Assembly (NCBI GenBank): GCA_017529925.1
Contig: JAFXMZ010000004.1
Span: 58,797-122,796, forward strand
Direction: 5' to 3'
DNA from: Clostridiales bacterium
GTDB taxonomy: Bacteria > Bacillota > Clostridia > Saccharofermentanales > Saccharofermentanaceae
DNA length: 64,000 nucleotides
A program made the translations under genes and the position numbers. This document shows positions 9,009-18,226 of the stretch, in pieces (positions within the stretch are counted from its first letter, which is position 1; the number at the start of each line of letters is the position of its first letter). The notes under the pieces are model-generated. The model saw only the letters and a program-made list of their open reading frames with translations, ran no database searches and was not told the origin of the DNA.

Positions 9009-10481
9009 TTACTTAAGTCTCTTCTCCAGTTCTTCTACCACGATCTCCAGTGCCCTTATCCTGGCATATTTCTTATCGACGGATTCAAGGATATGCCATG
9101 GCGCAAACCTGGTCGATGTCTTCTGTATCATGTCATTGACCGCCTCTTCATAAACATCCCACTTCTCTCTGTTGCGCCAGTCTTCATCAGTTATCTTCCA
9201 TCTCTTCTCCGGAGTATTCTGCCTGTCATTGAACCTCTCAAGCTGCGTATCCTTATCGATATGCACCCAGAACTTTATGAGGACGGCACCCCATGTATCG
9301 AGTTCCTTCTCGAATTCATTGATCTCGTTATAAGCTCTCTTCCAGTCATTCTCGGTACAGAATCCCTCTATCCTCTCGACCATCACGCGGCCGTACCATG
9401 TCCTGTCAAAGATCGCGACATGCCCGTCCTTCGGAAGTCGTGTCCAGAAACGCCACAGGAAATGCCTTGCCTTCTCATGAGGCTCAGGACTCGATATCGG
9501 GTGAACTTCATATCCTCTCGGATCCAGAGCTTCGGCGATCCTCTTGATGTTCCCGCCCTTGCCGGCAGCATCCCATCCTTCATAAGCGATGATGAGCGGC
9601 ACTCTCTTACGGTAGAGTCTGTTATGAAGATCCGACAGCTTATCCTGGAGAGCATCGAGCTTCTCTTTATACTCCTCATCGGTCAGTTCTTTCCCCTCGA
9701 AAGTGATCTCCTTAAGCTTCGGCATCTTCTTCAAAGGGAAAGTATTCTGTATTATGGGGACAGCAAGCGAATGATTCTGAAGTGCCGTATCAATTCCTTC
9801 GTTCAGCCTCTCAAGGGCCTGAAGCTCTGTCCACTTCTCAGATGAAGCATCAAGGATATACCATGGTGACGACGGCATGTTCGTATCCTCGAGATACTTA
9901 TCGAAGATCTTCGAGCATTCCTTATAATCCTTATTCTGTCTCAGATCGTTCTCGCTGACGCGCCATTTTGTATCGATATCGTCCTGCAGTTTCTTTATCC
10001 TCTTCTTCTGCACTTCGGCCGATATGTGCGCAAACAGCTTCACAACAAGATAACCGTTATCGGTAAGTCCTCTCTCGAACCTTCTGATACTGTCTATCTT
10101 CTCTTCATATTCCTTATCTGATATCTCCCCTCTTATCCTTCCTCTCGTGATCTCGCTCATCCAGCCTGAATTGCAGAACCTGAGCTTGCCCTGTTCGGGA
10201 AGTGCTTCATAATATCTCTTGAGCATGGGATATCTCTTCTCATCGGGCGTGGGGTCGCTGAAGTTCGATACTTTGTAGAACCTCGGATCAATGTTATTGA
10301 TAATGTTTCCGATAAGGGTTCCCTTGCCGGCAGTTCCCCAGCCTTCAACGATCACGATGACCGGAAGCTTGCTGTCCCTTATCCTTGTCTGGTTCTTGAA
10401 CAGGAGGAGCCTCTGTTCCTTCAGTCTGGCTTTCAGCTGTTCCTTATCAGGCTTTTCGGACAGATATGCATTCTTCAGCAT
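9009..10481 (-). CDS. Double-domain PPK2 polyphosphate phosphotransferase
   Basis: Two PPK2 kinase domains are fused in 490 residues, as in polyphosphate:AMP phosphotransferases, which make ADP from AMP and polyphosphate. Domain 1 (about 20-240) has the P-loop EGWGTAGKGT, and domain 2 (about 270-490) has EGWDAAGKGG. The Asp after GW, conserved in active PPK2 P-loops, is Gly in domain 1, so domain 2 is probably the catalytic one. Lid-region residues such as FDRTWYGRVMVER are present in domain 2 and weaker in domain 1. AAGGTGAC precedes the ATG. The nucleotide preference (AMP or ADP) cannot be fixed from the sequence. Confidence 0.88.
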   Translation of the reverse strand: MLKNAYLSEKPDKEQLKARLKEQRLLLFKNQTRIRDSKLPVIVIVEGWGTAGKGTLIGNIINNIDPRFYKVSNFSDPTPDEKRYPMLKRYYEALPEQGKLRFCNSGWMSEITRGRIRGEISDKEYEEKIDSIRRFERGLTDNGYLVVKLFAHISAEVQKKRIKKLQDDIDTKWRVSENDLRQNKDYKECSKIFDKYLEDTNMPSSPWYILDASSEKWTELQALERLNEGIDTALQNHSLAVPIIQNTFPLKKMPKLKEITFEGKELTDEEYKEKLDALQDKLSDLHNRLYRKRVPLIIAYEGWDAAGKGGNIKRIAEALDPRGYEVHPISSPEPHEKARHFLWRFWTRLPKDGHVAIFDRTWYGRVMVERIEGFCTENDWKRAYNEINEFEKELDTWGAVLIKFWVHIDKDTQLERFNDRQNTPEKRWKITDEDWRNREKWDVYEEAVNDMIQKTSTRFAPWHILESVDKKYARIRALEIVVEELEKRLK

Positions 10482-10637
10482 GGCAGGTCACCTTCTTTCG
10501 GTATCATGAGATCGGAAGCTCTCTTTCTATTCTACAATCACGTGCGTTCCGGTTGGTGTTTTGCACTTGAACAATCTGTAATCATATTATGAACTCCCAA
10601 AGTGCTTTTATCCGTACGATATGATAAGATGACTTAC

Positions 10638-10712
10638 GGAAGCTTAGCTCAGCGGGAGAGCACTCCCTTCACAGGGGAGGGGCCATGGGTTCGAACCCCA
10701 TAGTTTCCACCA
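10638..10712 (+). tRNA. tRNA-Val(CAC)
   Basis: A 72-base cloverleaf plus encoded CCA. The acceptor stem GGAAGCT pairs with AGTTTCC (one G-T pair), with discriminator A and CCA at 10710-10712. The anticodon arm CTCCC-TTCACAG-GGGAG places CAC at 34-36, and a GGTTCGAAC-type T-arm is present. The anticodon reads GTG valine codons. A dipeptidase gene starts 24 bases after the CCA with no terminator between them. Confidence 0.95.
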
Positions 10713-10736
10713 ATAAACGAAAGCGGATCTGTTGAT

Positions 10737-11390
10737 ATGGATTTTGAGCAGAAGGTCACGAATGATAACTCCGGTTTTGTGCTCCTTTCGGACCGCATTC
10801 CCGGGATAATCCAGGAGATACGTTATTTCTCGACATTCAACTTTACAGGCGACCGTGTAGACGGTTATGAAGAACCGTGTGCCATCATTACGAAAGAAGC
10901 GGCACGTGCACTCGTAGGCGTCTCTAACGAACTTAATGTCAAAGGCTACAGGCTCAAGGTATTCGATGCCTACAGGCCGGCATGCGCAGTAAAGAAATTT
11001 GTTTACTGGGGTATCGAGGATACCGACATCAGGATGAAGGAATACTTCTACCCCGACCTTGAGAAAGGCGAACTCTTTTCGAAAGGATATATAGCCGCGA
11101 GATCTTCCCACAGCAGGGGCAGCACGATAGACCTGACGCTTTTCGATATGAAAAAGGGCGCCGAGGTCGATATGGGTTCGCCGTTTGACTTCTTCGGCGA
11201 GCGCTCTCACCCCGACTGCAGGGATATTACGGATGAACAGTACAGCAACAGGATGATACTCAGGGAAGCCATGCTGAGGAACGGTTTCGATCCCATCGAC
11301 TGTGAATGGTGGCACTTTACGCTTCATGACGAACCTTATCCCGATACATATTTTGATTTCCCCGTATCTTCAGCTGATCTCAGAAGATGA
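10737..11390 (+). CDS. D-alanyl-D-alanine dipeptidase, VanX/DdpX type
   Basis: Zinc peptidase that cleaves D-Ala-D-Ala, acting in peptidoglycan dipeptide recycling or in vancomycin resistance. The 217 residues carry the family zinc motif SSHSRGSTID (His and Asp ligands, about 122-131) and the catalytic/ligand motif CEWWHF near 188, with DAYRP near 80. There is no signal peptide, so it acts in the cytoplasm. No vanH, vanA or vanRS genes are near, so recycling is more likely than glycopeptide resistance. It starts 24 bases after tRNA-Val and may share its transcript; the ribosome binding site is weak. Confidence 0.9.
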   Translation: MDFEQKVTNDNSGFVLLSDRIPGIIQEIRYFSTFNFTGDRVDGYEEPCAIITKEAARALVGVSNELNVKGYRLKVFDAYRPACAVKKFVYWGIEDTDIRMKEYFYPDLEKGELFSKGYIAARSSHSRGSTIDLTLFDMKKGAEVDMGSPFDFFGERSHPDCRDITDEQYSNRMILREAMLRNGFDPIDCEWWHFTLHDEPYPDTYFDFPVSSADLRR

Positions 11391-11420
11391 TCTCTTTGGA
11401 ACGAACAGGAGGAATATTCC

Positions 11421-12992
11421 ATGAAAAAGCAGGTCTTTAATCCCTATCTTCCCCTTGATGAATATATCCCGGACGGAGAGCCTCACGTATTCGGCGACCG
11501 TGTCTATATCTACGGATCACACGATAAGGAAGGCGGTCATACTTTCTGCATGCGGGATTACGTTGTATATTCCGCCCCCGTTGACGATCTGTCGGACTGG
11601 AGATTCGAGGGAGTAAGCTACAGGGCTGACCAGGATCCCGACTATCCCAATCCTCCTTACATGTTCGCTCCTGACTGCGTCAAGGGAAATGACGGAAGAT
11701 TCTATCTCTTCTACTGTATGGGCGGAGAATATGGTTATGAAGGCTACAGCGGAACGATCAAGGTCGCCGTTTCGGATAACCCTGCAGGTCCCTTCGAATT
11801 TCACGGTATCGTGAGATACAGTGACGGCAGTCCGATGAGAAGATATGTCTGCTTCGATCCTGCCGTGATAAATGATGACGGCGTGATCAGGGTATACTAC
11901 GGCACACAGTACGGCTATGAGGAAGAGAAAGGTCTTACAGACGAAGTCATCGACACAGAGTGCGGCATGTTCGGAAGGACACGCGAAGAGATACTCTCAT
12001 ATCCTGACAGCATCAACGGTCCTGTCATGCTCACACTCGAAGACGATATGCTGACGGTAAAGGAAGAACCTCATCACGTTATCCCTTATAAGGTCAGGGG
12101 CACTTCGTTCGAGGAGCATCCTTTTTTCGAAGGATCATCCATAAGGAAGATCAACGGAAAGTACTATTTTATCTATTCCTCATGGCAGAATCACGAGCTT
12201 TGCTATGCGATATCTGACTGCCCTGACAGGGATTTCGTATTCGGCGGTACTATCGTATCCAACGGTGATGTCGGATATAAGGGACGCCCCGTCGAAAAGA
12301 AGCTCAACATGACCGGCACCACTCACGGAAGCATCGAGAAGATCGGCGGAGATTATTATGTATTCTTCCACAGGCTGACACATAAATCTGATTACAGCAG
12401 ACAGGGATGTGCCGAGAAGATAAAGATAAACGATGACGGATCGATAGACCAGGTCGAGATAACGTCTGCGGGCCTTAACGGAGGACCATTGAGGGGCGAA
12501 GGAACATATCCCTCCGTTATCTGCTGCAACCTGACCAACGGTTTTGTTCCTCACGGTTCCAACACTGTGCTGAGCGCGCCGTTCCCCAATATAACCGATA
12601 AGGACGGAGAAAGGTTCATTGCCGAGATCGATGAAGGAACGCTCATCGGATATAAGTATTTCGATATGAGAAATGTAAAGAAGATAGGCGTGATCTTAAG
12701 GGCCGAGACTGAAGAGAACAGGGTCATCTTCACCGGACCTGTCAGGATAGACGAGCGTGCAGAAGAAGACAATAAGAGGCTGTCTGAAAGACATGTCGAG
12801 ACATCTTCAGAACCTTATATAGAGGTTGCAGTCGAAGAGGATGGTAAAGCAGTCGGTATCATAAAGATAGAAGACGTTTCGGAATGGACCTCATTCGAGA
12901 CAGATGTCTCCATAAGTGACGGAGTCCGGCCCCTGTATTTCAGATATCACGGGTCCTTCAAGGTCCAGATAAAGGATATCTTCCTTAAGTGA
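11421..12992 (+). CDS. Family 43 glycoside hydrolase (arabinofuranosidase/xylosidase type)
   Basis: Five-bladed beta-propeller glycosidase acting on plant arabinan or arabinoxylan fragments. The candidate general base Asp lies in NPYLPLDEYIPDGEP, the pKa-modulating Asp in FDPAVINDDG, and the acid Glu in FFEGSSIRK. The last 130 residues (from about 395) look like a CBM6-type beta-sandwich. Total length is 523. There is no signal peptide, so it cleaves imported oligosaccharides in the cytoplasm. A ribosome binding site (AGGAGGAAT) precedes the ATG. It is 30 bases after the dipeptidase gene and is followed by a strong terminator. The exact substrate is not decidable here. Confidence 0.88.
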   Translation: MKKQVFNPYLPLDEYIPDGEPHVFGDRVYIYGSHDKEGGHTFCMRDYVVYSAPVDDLSDWRFEGVSYRADQDPDYPNPPYMFAPDCVKGNDGRFYLFYCMGGEYGYEGYSGTIKVAVSDNPAGPFEFHGIVRYSDGSPMRRYVCFDPAVINDDGVIRVYYGTQYGYEEEKGLTDEVIDTECGMFGRTREEILSYPDSINGPVMLTLEDDMLTVKEEPHHVIPYKVRGTSFEEHPFFEGSSIRKINGKYYFIYSSWQNHELCYAISDCPDRDFVFGGTIVSNGDVGYKGRPVEKKLNMTGTTHGSIEKIGGDYYVFFHRLTHKSDYSRQGCAEKIKINDDGSIDQVEITSAGLNGGPLRGEGTYPSVICCNLTNGFVPHGSNTVLSAPFPNITDKDGERFIAEIDEGTLIGYKYFDMRNVKKIGVILRAETEENRVIFTGPVRIDERAEEDNKRLSERHVETSSEPYIEVAVEEDGKAVGIIKIEDVSEWTSFETDVSISDGVRPLYFRYHGSFKVQIKDIFLK

Positions 12993-13000
12993 TAAAATGA

Positions 13001-13037
13001 AAAGTCCTGCGTCAGTTATGGGCGCAGGACTTGTTTA
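13001..13037. terminator. Intrinsic terminator after GH43 gene
   Basis: AAGTCCTGCG at 13002 and CGCAGGACTT at 13023 form a perfect 10 bp stem with an 11-base loop, followed by GTTTAT. It sits between convergent genes. Confidence 0.8.
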
Positions 13038-13061
13038 TAAGATGCCTGGAAAAGCAGAATG

Positions 13062-13631
13062 CTACTTCAGCATCGAGACTATCCATTCAGGATCGGGAGA
13101 AGGCATATCCTTATTCATCGCCATCTCCTCCATTATTCCCTGGACTGCCGCCCAGAAGAAGACCGACATCACACGGGCATCGCCTTCCCTGAATATCTTC
13201 TCCTTCTGACCCTTCGCGATGAGTGTGGCCGTCATATCGATCGAGCCGACAGACAGTGCTATATTGCGCGCCTCTTCAGGCATTCCGTTTCTTCTGGCCT
13301 GTCCCATCAGGACGAACATATTGAAGACCCAGGGCTGTTCTTTTGCATATGAGAACATCTGCTTCAGGAATCCTGTCAGGAAGATATCCGCAGGGATCTT
13401 TCCCGCGCTTTCCGGATCGAACGAGCCCGTTCCTGCGGCGCCCATCTTTACGAGTTCGACGAGAAGCTCCTCCTTCGATTCAAAATAGTGGAACAACAGA
13501 CCCGTACTCATCGGAACAGCGGCCGCGATATCAGTTATCTTGGTGTCATAGTAACCTTTACTGACAAACAGATCGAGCGCCGTCATGAGTATCTGTTTAC
13601 GTCTTTCTTCCTTCTGCTCTTTACGTGTCAT
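13062..13631 (-). CDS. TetR/AcrR family regulator
   Basis: One-component repressor of 189 residues. The N-terminal HTH (about 10-55) reads QILMTALDLFVSKGYYDTKITDIA and ends in GLLFHYFESKEELL, typical of TetR. The rest is a helical ligand domain. GAGGG precedes the ATG. It starts 10 bases after the stop of the desaturase-like gene 13642-15138 and so is likely the second gene of that operon. The inverted repeats upstream of that gene are its probable operators. Confidence 0.9.
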   Translation of the reverse strand: MTRKEQKEERRKQILMTALDLFVSKGYYDTKITDIAAAVPMSTGLLFHYFESKEELLVELVKMGAAGTGSFDPESAGKIPADIFLTGFLKQMFSYAKEQPWVFNMFVLMGQARRNGMPEEARNIALSVGSIDMTATLIAKGQKEKIFREGDARVMSVFFWAAVQGIMEEMAMNKDMPSPDPEWIVSMLK

Positions 13632-13641
13632 CTGTATTCCC

Positions 13642-15138
13642 TCAGATCTCGATGCTTCTCTTCTCTTTCTTAAGGATCCTCTGTACGGCGAACTTGCCCG
13701 ATACTACGGCGATCGGAAGTCCTCCCGGGCTCATTACCCACTGGCCTGCGACATAGAGGTTTGAGATACCCTTTACGACACCCTTGAACCTCATCTGCTT
13801 ATTGCCGACGGTCGTTACAAATCCCATATAGGATCCGTGATATGAATTACAGTATCTATTATATGTCAACGGCGTCCAGCAATCCAGAAGCTCGATCTTT
13901 CCTTCAAGCTCAGGGAATTCCCTGACGATCCTCTTCGTGACTTCCTCTGAGGATTCCTCTTTCTTTTTCCTGTACTCATCTTCGGAAAGGCTCTCCCAGT
14001 AAAGGTAGTCTTCATCGCTCTGGACTATGTTAGCCTGGAGGACCGTCTTTCCTTCCGGCGCAAAGCTCTTGTCGTATGCATAGCTCTTGACCGACATCCT
14101 GCTGAATGACCGGGTGCCGATCTGAAGCGGCTCGCAGTCGAAGAATATCGTATCCGTTGCAGAAAAATCACTGTCGATCGCGAAAGCGAACTGAAATCCG
14201 CTCGTTACGGGATATGCCTTCCTGTTCTCGTATGCTTTCATGAGGAGCTTGGGCATATATTTCTTTTCGATGAGCCTGCCGAAAAGAAAATCCGTATCGA
14301 CTGCAGATATCACTTCATCAGCAGAGATGACTGTTCCGTCCTCAAGTTCTATTCCTGTTGCTTTCTTTCCATCAACAACGATCCTCTTTACGGATACTCC
14401 GTTATGAAGGATGCCGCCCATCTCCTTAAATCTCTTAACGATACGAAGTGACATGGCAAGAGATCCCTCAAGAGGTATATTGCCGTTTCCGCTTGCCATC
14501 GTAGCGTAGGATACGAGGAATGAATAAGCAGTATACTCGGCAGGAAGGTAATCGCTCATGAGCTTTCTCAGGGCGGGTGACTTGAACCTCTTCGCAAGGT
14601 CGCCGCAGTTGATCTTGCCATATTCCTTCATTACCTTGGGCATATCGGGCATCTCCATACCCATCTTTATATAATCTCTCATGCCCATCATATCCAGCGG
14701 CTTATCGGAAGGGATGACACATTCCTTTGCATATTCAACATGCCGGATGAACTTCGTTATCTCTTCCTCATCTTCGGGGGAAAGCTCGATCAGTTCCTTC
14801 TGTGTCCTCTCTAGATCATTCCAGAGCGTTGCTTCCTTACCTTCAACCCTGCTCGAATAGAACTTGTCGACATCGGCATACTGTGTATTCTCGTCGATGG
14901 CTCCGACAGTCTTCCATACTTCCCAGAGCTTTGTCTTAGGATCCGTTCCCGTCAGCCAGTGGATACAGTTATCTATATGATATCCTTTCCTGTTCCAGCC
15001 CATGCACTCTCCGCCGGGGATCTTATTCTTCTCATATATCTCAACATCATATCCTGCCTTGAGGGCATATATGCCTGCCGAAAGTCCTGCGATCCCTGCT
15101 CCTATTACTACTACCTTTTTCTTTGTTACGTTTTCCAT
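13642..15138 (-). CDS. Phytoene desaturase-like FAD-dependent oxidoreductase
   Basis: Flavoprotein of 498 residues, a second CrtI/retinol-saturase-like enzyme in the window. The N-terminal Rossmann motif VVIGAGIAGLSAGIYALKAG ends in EIYEKN, followed by PGGECMGWNRKGY. The C-terminal FAD-binding segment is LYVAGQWVMSPGGLP. It shares its operon with the TetR gene downstream, which suggests it acts on a lipid or hydrophobic compound that the regulator senses. No carotenoid biosynthesis genes are nearby. Substrate unknown. Confidence 0.85.
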   Translation of the reverse strand: MENVTKKKVVVIGAGIAGLSAGIYALKAGYDVEIYEKNKIPGGECMGWNRKGYHIDNCIHWLTGTDPKTKLWEVWKTVGAIDENTQYADVDKFYSSRVEGKEATLWNDLERTQKELIELSPEDEEEITKFIRHVEYAKECVIPSDKPLDMMGMRDYIKMGMEMPDMPKVMKEYGKINCGDLAKRFKSPALRKLMSDYLPAEYTAYSFLVSYATMASGNGNIPLEGSLAMSLRIVKRFKEMGGILHNGVSVKRIVVDGKKATGIELEDGTVISADEVISAVDTDFLFGRLIEKKYMPKLLMKAYENRKAYPVTSGFQFAFAIDSDFSATDTIFFDCEPLQIGTRSFSRMSVKSYAYDKSFAPEGKTVLQANIVQSDEDYLYWESLSEDEYRKKKEESSEEVTKRIVREFPELEGKIELLDCWTPLTYNRYCNSYHGSYMGFVTTVGNKQMRFKGVVKGISNLYVAGQWVMSPGGLPIAVVSGKFAVQRILKKEKRSIEI

Positions 15139-15173
15139 TTTGTGATCCCTTTCTCATTTTTGAATTGATTTTC

Positions 15174-15241
15174 ATTGAATCTGTATTCAATATAAACCAT
15201 ATCCGCCCACCTGTCAATAGTTTGTTGAATTTATTTTCAAC
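15174..15241. promoter_or_regulatory. Candidate TetR operators upstream of the desaturase-like gene
   Basis: Two inverted repeats lie before the start at 15138: ATTGAAT-ctgt-ATTCAAT (15174-15191) and GTTGAA-6-TTCAAC (15224-15241). They share a TTGAAT/ATTCAA half-site and sit where a promoter for the desaturase-TetR operon must be. Autoregulation by the TetR protein is inferred. Confidence 0.5.
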
Positions 15242-15253
15242 GAATTTTCACGC

Positions 15254-15281
15254 AAGGAAAAACGGGGGCAAAATGCTCCCG
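15254..15281 (-). terminator. Intrinsic terminator after the NADH pyrophosphatase gene
   Basis: On the minus strand a CGGGAGC...GCCCCCG hairpin with a short loop is followed by TTTTT. It lies about 50 bases after the stop at 15328. Confidence 0.65.
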
Positions 15282-15327
15282 TAACAATGTTAAACCCTGT
15301 GTTTATGCGCCTTTTCGAGGTTGGATA

Positions 15328-16143
15328 TCAGACTATCGTATTATTCTTGAAGGCCTTCATCATGTCATTTGTGAGGCTTAGGTCGTTCGGCTGGAGCTCT
15401 ATCTCTTCCCTTTTTACCCATTCCGCATACTTGAGTTCGTTCTCATCCATCCTGATATTGCCGTCTCCATCGGCATCGCAGAAGAATCCGACGAGCATAT
15501 CCTGGGCCATGCCCCATGGCTGCGATCTGTAATATCTTATATTGGTCACCTTAACTCCCGTTTCTTCCATTACTTCTCTGGCGACTGTCTCCTCAAGTGT
15601 CTCACCTATCTCCGTGAAACCTGCGACCAGCGCATTGTGAGCATATCCTCTCCTGTATCTCGTGATCAGAAGGCAGTCTCCCTTCTTAACTCCGACGATT
15701 ACAGCAGGATTTATCCTCGGATAGATGATATTCCCACATTCGGGACATCTCATCGCTCTTTCCTTCGTATCGGGAATGAGAGCTCCGGCACATTTTCCGC
15801 AGAAACGGTTGTCATCGTACCATTTCCACAGATGGTAGGCTGTAAATGCAGCAAACAGTTCGGCTCCCGCCGCAAGATCGCGAAGCTGCCTGACCGTGTA
15901 ATATGAGAATCCTTCCATTTCTTGGGCTGTCTTCTTTGAAAGAAAATAGTTCCTGTCATCTACTTCAAAGAGGAATATGGCTTCAGAATCAGAAGGGTCT
16001 TTACAAACGGGGAACTTCAGGTCGTCATCAACGTTTGCATATATCCTTCCTTCGCCATCGAAATACATAAGTATATCGCCGCTCTTTATATCGCGGTTCC
16101 TGAATGAGTTAATAAGTTTATGCGGATAAATATCCTGTATCAT
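15328..16143 (-). CDS. nudC: NAD+ / NADH diphosphatase, NudC type
   Basis: Cytoplasmic Nudix hydrolase that cleaves NAD(H) to NMN(H) and AMP and, in characterised homologues, removes NAD caps from RNA. Zinc ribbon cysteines lie in CGKC and CPEC (about 118-139). The Nudix box follows as GFTEIGETLEETVAREVMEE. The NudC-type signature SQPWGMAQDMLVGF comes next. The length of 271 residues is normal for the family. It is a single-gene unit with a terminator. Confidence 0.92.
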   Translation of the reverse strand: MIQDIYPHKLINSFRNRDIKSGDILMYFDGEGRIYANVDDDLKFPVCKDPSDSEAIFLFEVDDRNYFLSKKTAQEMEGFSYYTVRQLRDLAAGAELFAAFTAYHLWKWYDDNRFCGKCAGALIPDTKERAMRCPECGNIIYPRINPAVIVGVKKGDCLLITRYRRGYAHNALVAGFTEIGETLEETVAREVMEETGVKVTNIRYYRSQPWGMAQDMLVGFFCDADGDGNIRMDENELKYAEWVKREEIELQPNDLSLTNDMMKAFKNNTIV

Positions 16144-16283
16144 ATCGCTCCTTTTGCCTTAACTGCAGACTGTTTCCTGTAAGGCATTACCATATTGACC
16201 ATAGTATTATAACAGACAGAGCCACGACGGCTTTATAAAGTGTATAATCTGTATAGTAATAAAAGTTACAGGGGAGAAAGAGA

Positions 16284-17732
16284 ATGACCAGAAAGACCAA
16301 CTTAAGATCCGCAGCATTCATACTGACATCGGCATTACTCTTATCCTCTTTTTCGGCGTGCAGTAAGGAAGAACCTTCCGAAACGTCAGTCGAAACGGCA
16401 GCAAATCCTGCAGCATATAACACCGAATATGTCCGCATCGTTGACGGCACTTCTACCGATATGATGACTGCAGATTACTGGCTCGACGAAGATGACGAGA
16501 AGATCCTTATGGATGAAGCTGCCATTGCCGACTTTAACAGCAAAAACATGATCCACGTTCAGTCAAATGACGGAACTGAGCTTCCTTTCCTTTACGATAT
16601 TCCCGAGAAGCTCGACGGCGAATATCTGAGACATTTTCTCGGCTCGATCGGGATACCTGAGGATCCTTCAGCCTTTTATCTCAACAAGGTCCCGACGACA
16701 AAGGAATACTGGGAATCCCTCAGGGAAAACACGAACTATGACGCTATTCCCGATGTGATAAATGTCAGGTTCGGCTATTCGGTACAGAGGACAACACTGC
16801 GTCTCTATCCTACCGACGACAGAGTCTTTGACAGTACAGACGATCTCTATTTTGACTGCATGCTCTTCGCAGAGTGCCTTCCATATATGCCGGTAGTCGT
16901 CCTTCACGAGAGCACTGACGGCGAGTGGTACTATGTCGTTTTCGATAACTTTGCGGCATGGGTAAGAAAGGAAGCCATTGCCATCTGCCCGGGCAGAGAA
17001 GACTGGCTGGCAAGGCAGAACAACAAGGACTGGCTTACAGTTACGGCAAGAGAGATAAGGCTCGGCGATGATCCGTATGTCGAAGCAAACAGGGATCTTG
17101 TGCTTCCCATGGGAACCCATATGCAGCTGGTAAAGGCCGAGAACGCACCTGCTGTCATCAATCAGAGGACAACATACGGAAACTATGTCGTTAAGGTCCC
17201 GACAAGAGGTATAACCGGATATGTTCAGGACGAATATGTACTTATCCCCGTCTCGGATGATGTCACTGTCGGTATGCTCCCCTACTCTTCAGCCAATGTC
17301 GTACGCCAGGCTTTCAAGCTCCTCGGCGACAGATACGGCTGGGGCGGCGACCTCAGAGCCAATGACTGCTCGGGCATCGTCAGGGAGATCTTTAACTGTT
17401 TCGGATTCAGGCTCCCTCGCGTCAGCCAGACCGATGTCGAAGGGATCTATAAGGTAGATATGAGCGAAATGAGCAGCGATGACAAACTCGCCGAACTGAA
17501 GAAGATGGAACCCGGAAGCCTTCTGTCCTTCCCGGGTCATATAATGATCTATCTCGGAATGAAAGATGATGTTCCATATGTCATAAGTGCCGTAGGCTCC
17601 TTCGTTGCTCCCGAACCGGGAAGCGAAGAAGTGCTCCACCCCGACAGTGTTGTCGTAAACAGCCTGTTCGTCAGAAGAGCAAGCCTGGTCACGTGGCTCG
17701 AAGCGATCCAGACGGCAGTAACGATAAAATAA
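16284..17732 (+). CDS. Lipoprotein with SH3-like domains and NlpC/P60 peptidase domain
   Basis: Secreted, lipid-anchored cell-wall hydrolase of 482 residues. The signal peptide ends in a lipobox (LLSSFSAC, Cys about 25). Two SH3b-like regions follow (about 185-330). The C-terminal NlpC/P60 domain has the catalytic Cys in ANDCSGIVREI, the His in SFPGHIMIYLG and a WGGDLRANDC lead-in. Such enzymes cut the gamma-D-Glu to diamino-acid bond of peptidoglycan stem peptides. The order resembles YgiM/YkfC-type dipeptidyl peptidases. GGGGAGAAAG precedes the ATG. Confidence 0.9.
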   Translation: MTRKTNLRSAAFILTSALLLSSFSACSKEEPSETSVETAANPAAYNTEYVRIVDGTSTDMMTADYWLDEDDEKILMDEAAIADFNSKNMIHVQSNDGTELPFLYDIPEKLDGEYLRHFLGSIGIPEDPSAFYLNKVPTTKEYWESLRENTNYDAIPDVINVRFGYSVQRTTLRLYPTDDRVFDSTDDLYFDCMLFAECLPYMPVVVLHESTDGEWYYVVFDNFAAWVRKEAIAICPGREDWLARQNNKDWLTVTAREIRLGDDPYVEANRDLVLPMGTHMQLVKAENAPAVINQRTTYGNYVVKVPTRGITGYVQDEYVLIPVSDDVTVGMLPYSSANVVRQAFKLLGDRYGWGGDLRANDCSGIVREIFNCFGFRLPRVSQTDVEGIYKVDMSEMSSDDKLAELKKMEPGSLLSFPGHIMIYLGMKDDVPYVISAVGSFVAPEPGSEEVLHPDSVVVNSLFVRRASLVTWLEAIQTAVTIK

Positions 17733-17840
17733 AGACCCATCATTATTTATGTGAGAGCATCGACCTCAACTGACAGAGACTGTTATACAGATCATCCTTA
17801 AGTCTTTTTCAACAGCATTATGTCACGATGCAACTGGATA

Positions 17841-18176
17841 TTCTACTAAATCTTGTTATTTTCAGATCTAGTAGAATCAAATCTATTATTCTTCTACTAA
17901 ATTGTTTATTTTTCTGTTTTAGTAGATACATATTGAAATGTTTTTCTACTAATCATTATTATTTTCAGTTTTAGTAGAAAGATCTGCCTTAGAATACATC
18001 TGTCAATGCTTAGAACAAGCAGGATCTGCCAGATTATTTCTACTAAACAACGAATTATAAATATTTAGTAGAAGAATTGCTTCAGATTTTCTACTAGATT
18101 TAAAAAACTGAGACTTTAGTAGAAGATTCGACAACACTTCTTCAACTAAAACTGATTATTATTGATTTTAGTAGAA
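17841..18176. repeat. Array of six inverted-repeat units (TTCTACTAAA / TTTAGTAGAA)
   Basis: The 490 bp spacer between convergent genes holds six units of an 8-11 bp arm, a 15-20 base loop and the matching arm. Units lie at 17841-17876, 17893-17926, 17943-17980, 18038-18073, 18089-18124 and 18141-18176. Loops share an AT-rich tract, often ending in TTTTCAG or similar, but are not identical. Spacing between units is 16-17 bases, except a 57-base gap before unit 4. In RNA the array would form six hairpins; in DNA it would be twelve half-sites. No known element matches. Confidence 0.85.
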
Positions 18177-18189
18177 GGATCTGAAATAT

Positions 18190-18226
18190 GGACCCTGAAG
18201 CATATCTTCGGGGCCCTTTGTTTTTT
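18190..18226. terminator. Intrinsic terminator at the end of the repeat array
   Basis: GGACCCTGAAG pairs with CTTCGGGGCCC (two imperfect positions) over a 5-base loop and is followed by TTTGTTTTTT. It would end transcripts from the plus-strand lipoprotein gene after the hairpin array. Confidence 0.75.

Noticed and set aside
10737..11390. Part of a vancomycin resistance cluster
   Set aside because: No vanH, D-Ala-D-Lac ligase or vanRS genes are adjacent; the neighbours are a tRNA and GH43.
17841..18176. The array as a CRISPR, since TTTCTACTAA resembles the start of Cas12a repeats
   Set aside because: Units are inverted repeats with varying short loops, not direct repeats with unique spacers of constant length. 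The Cas12a hairpin has a 5 bp stem and short loop, and no cas gene is near.
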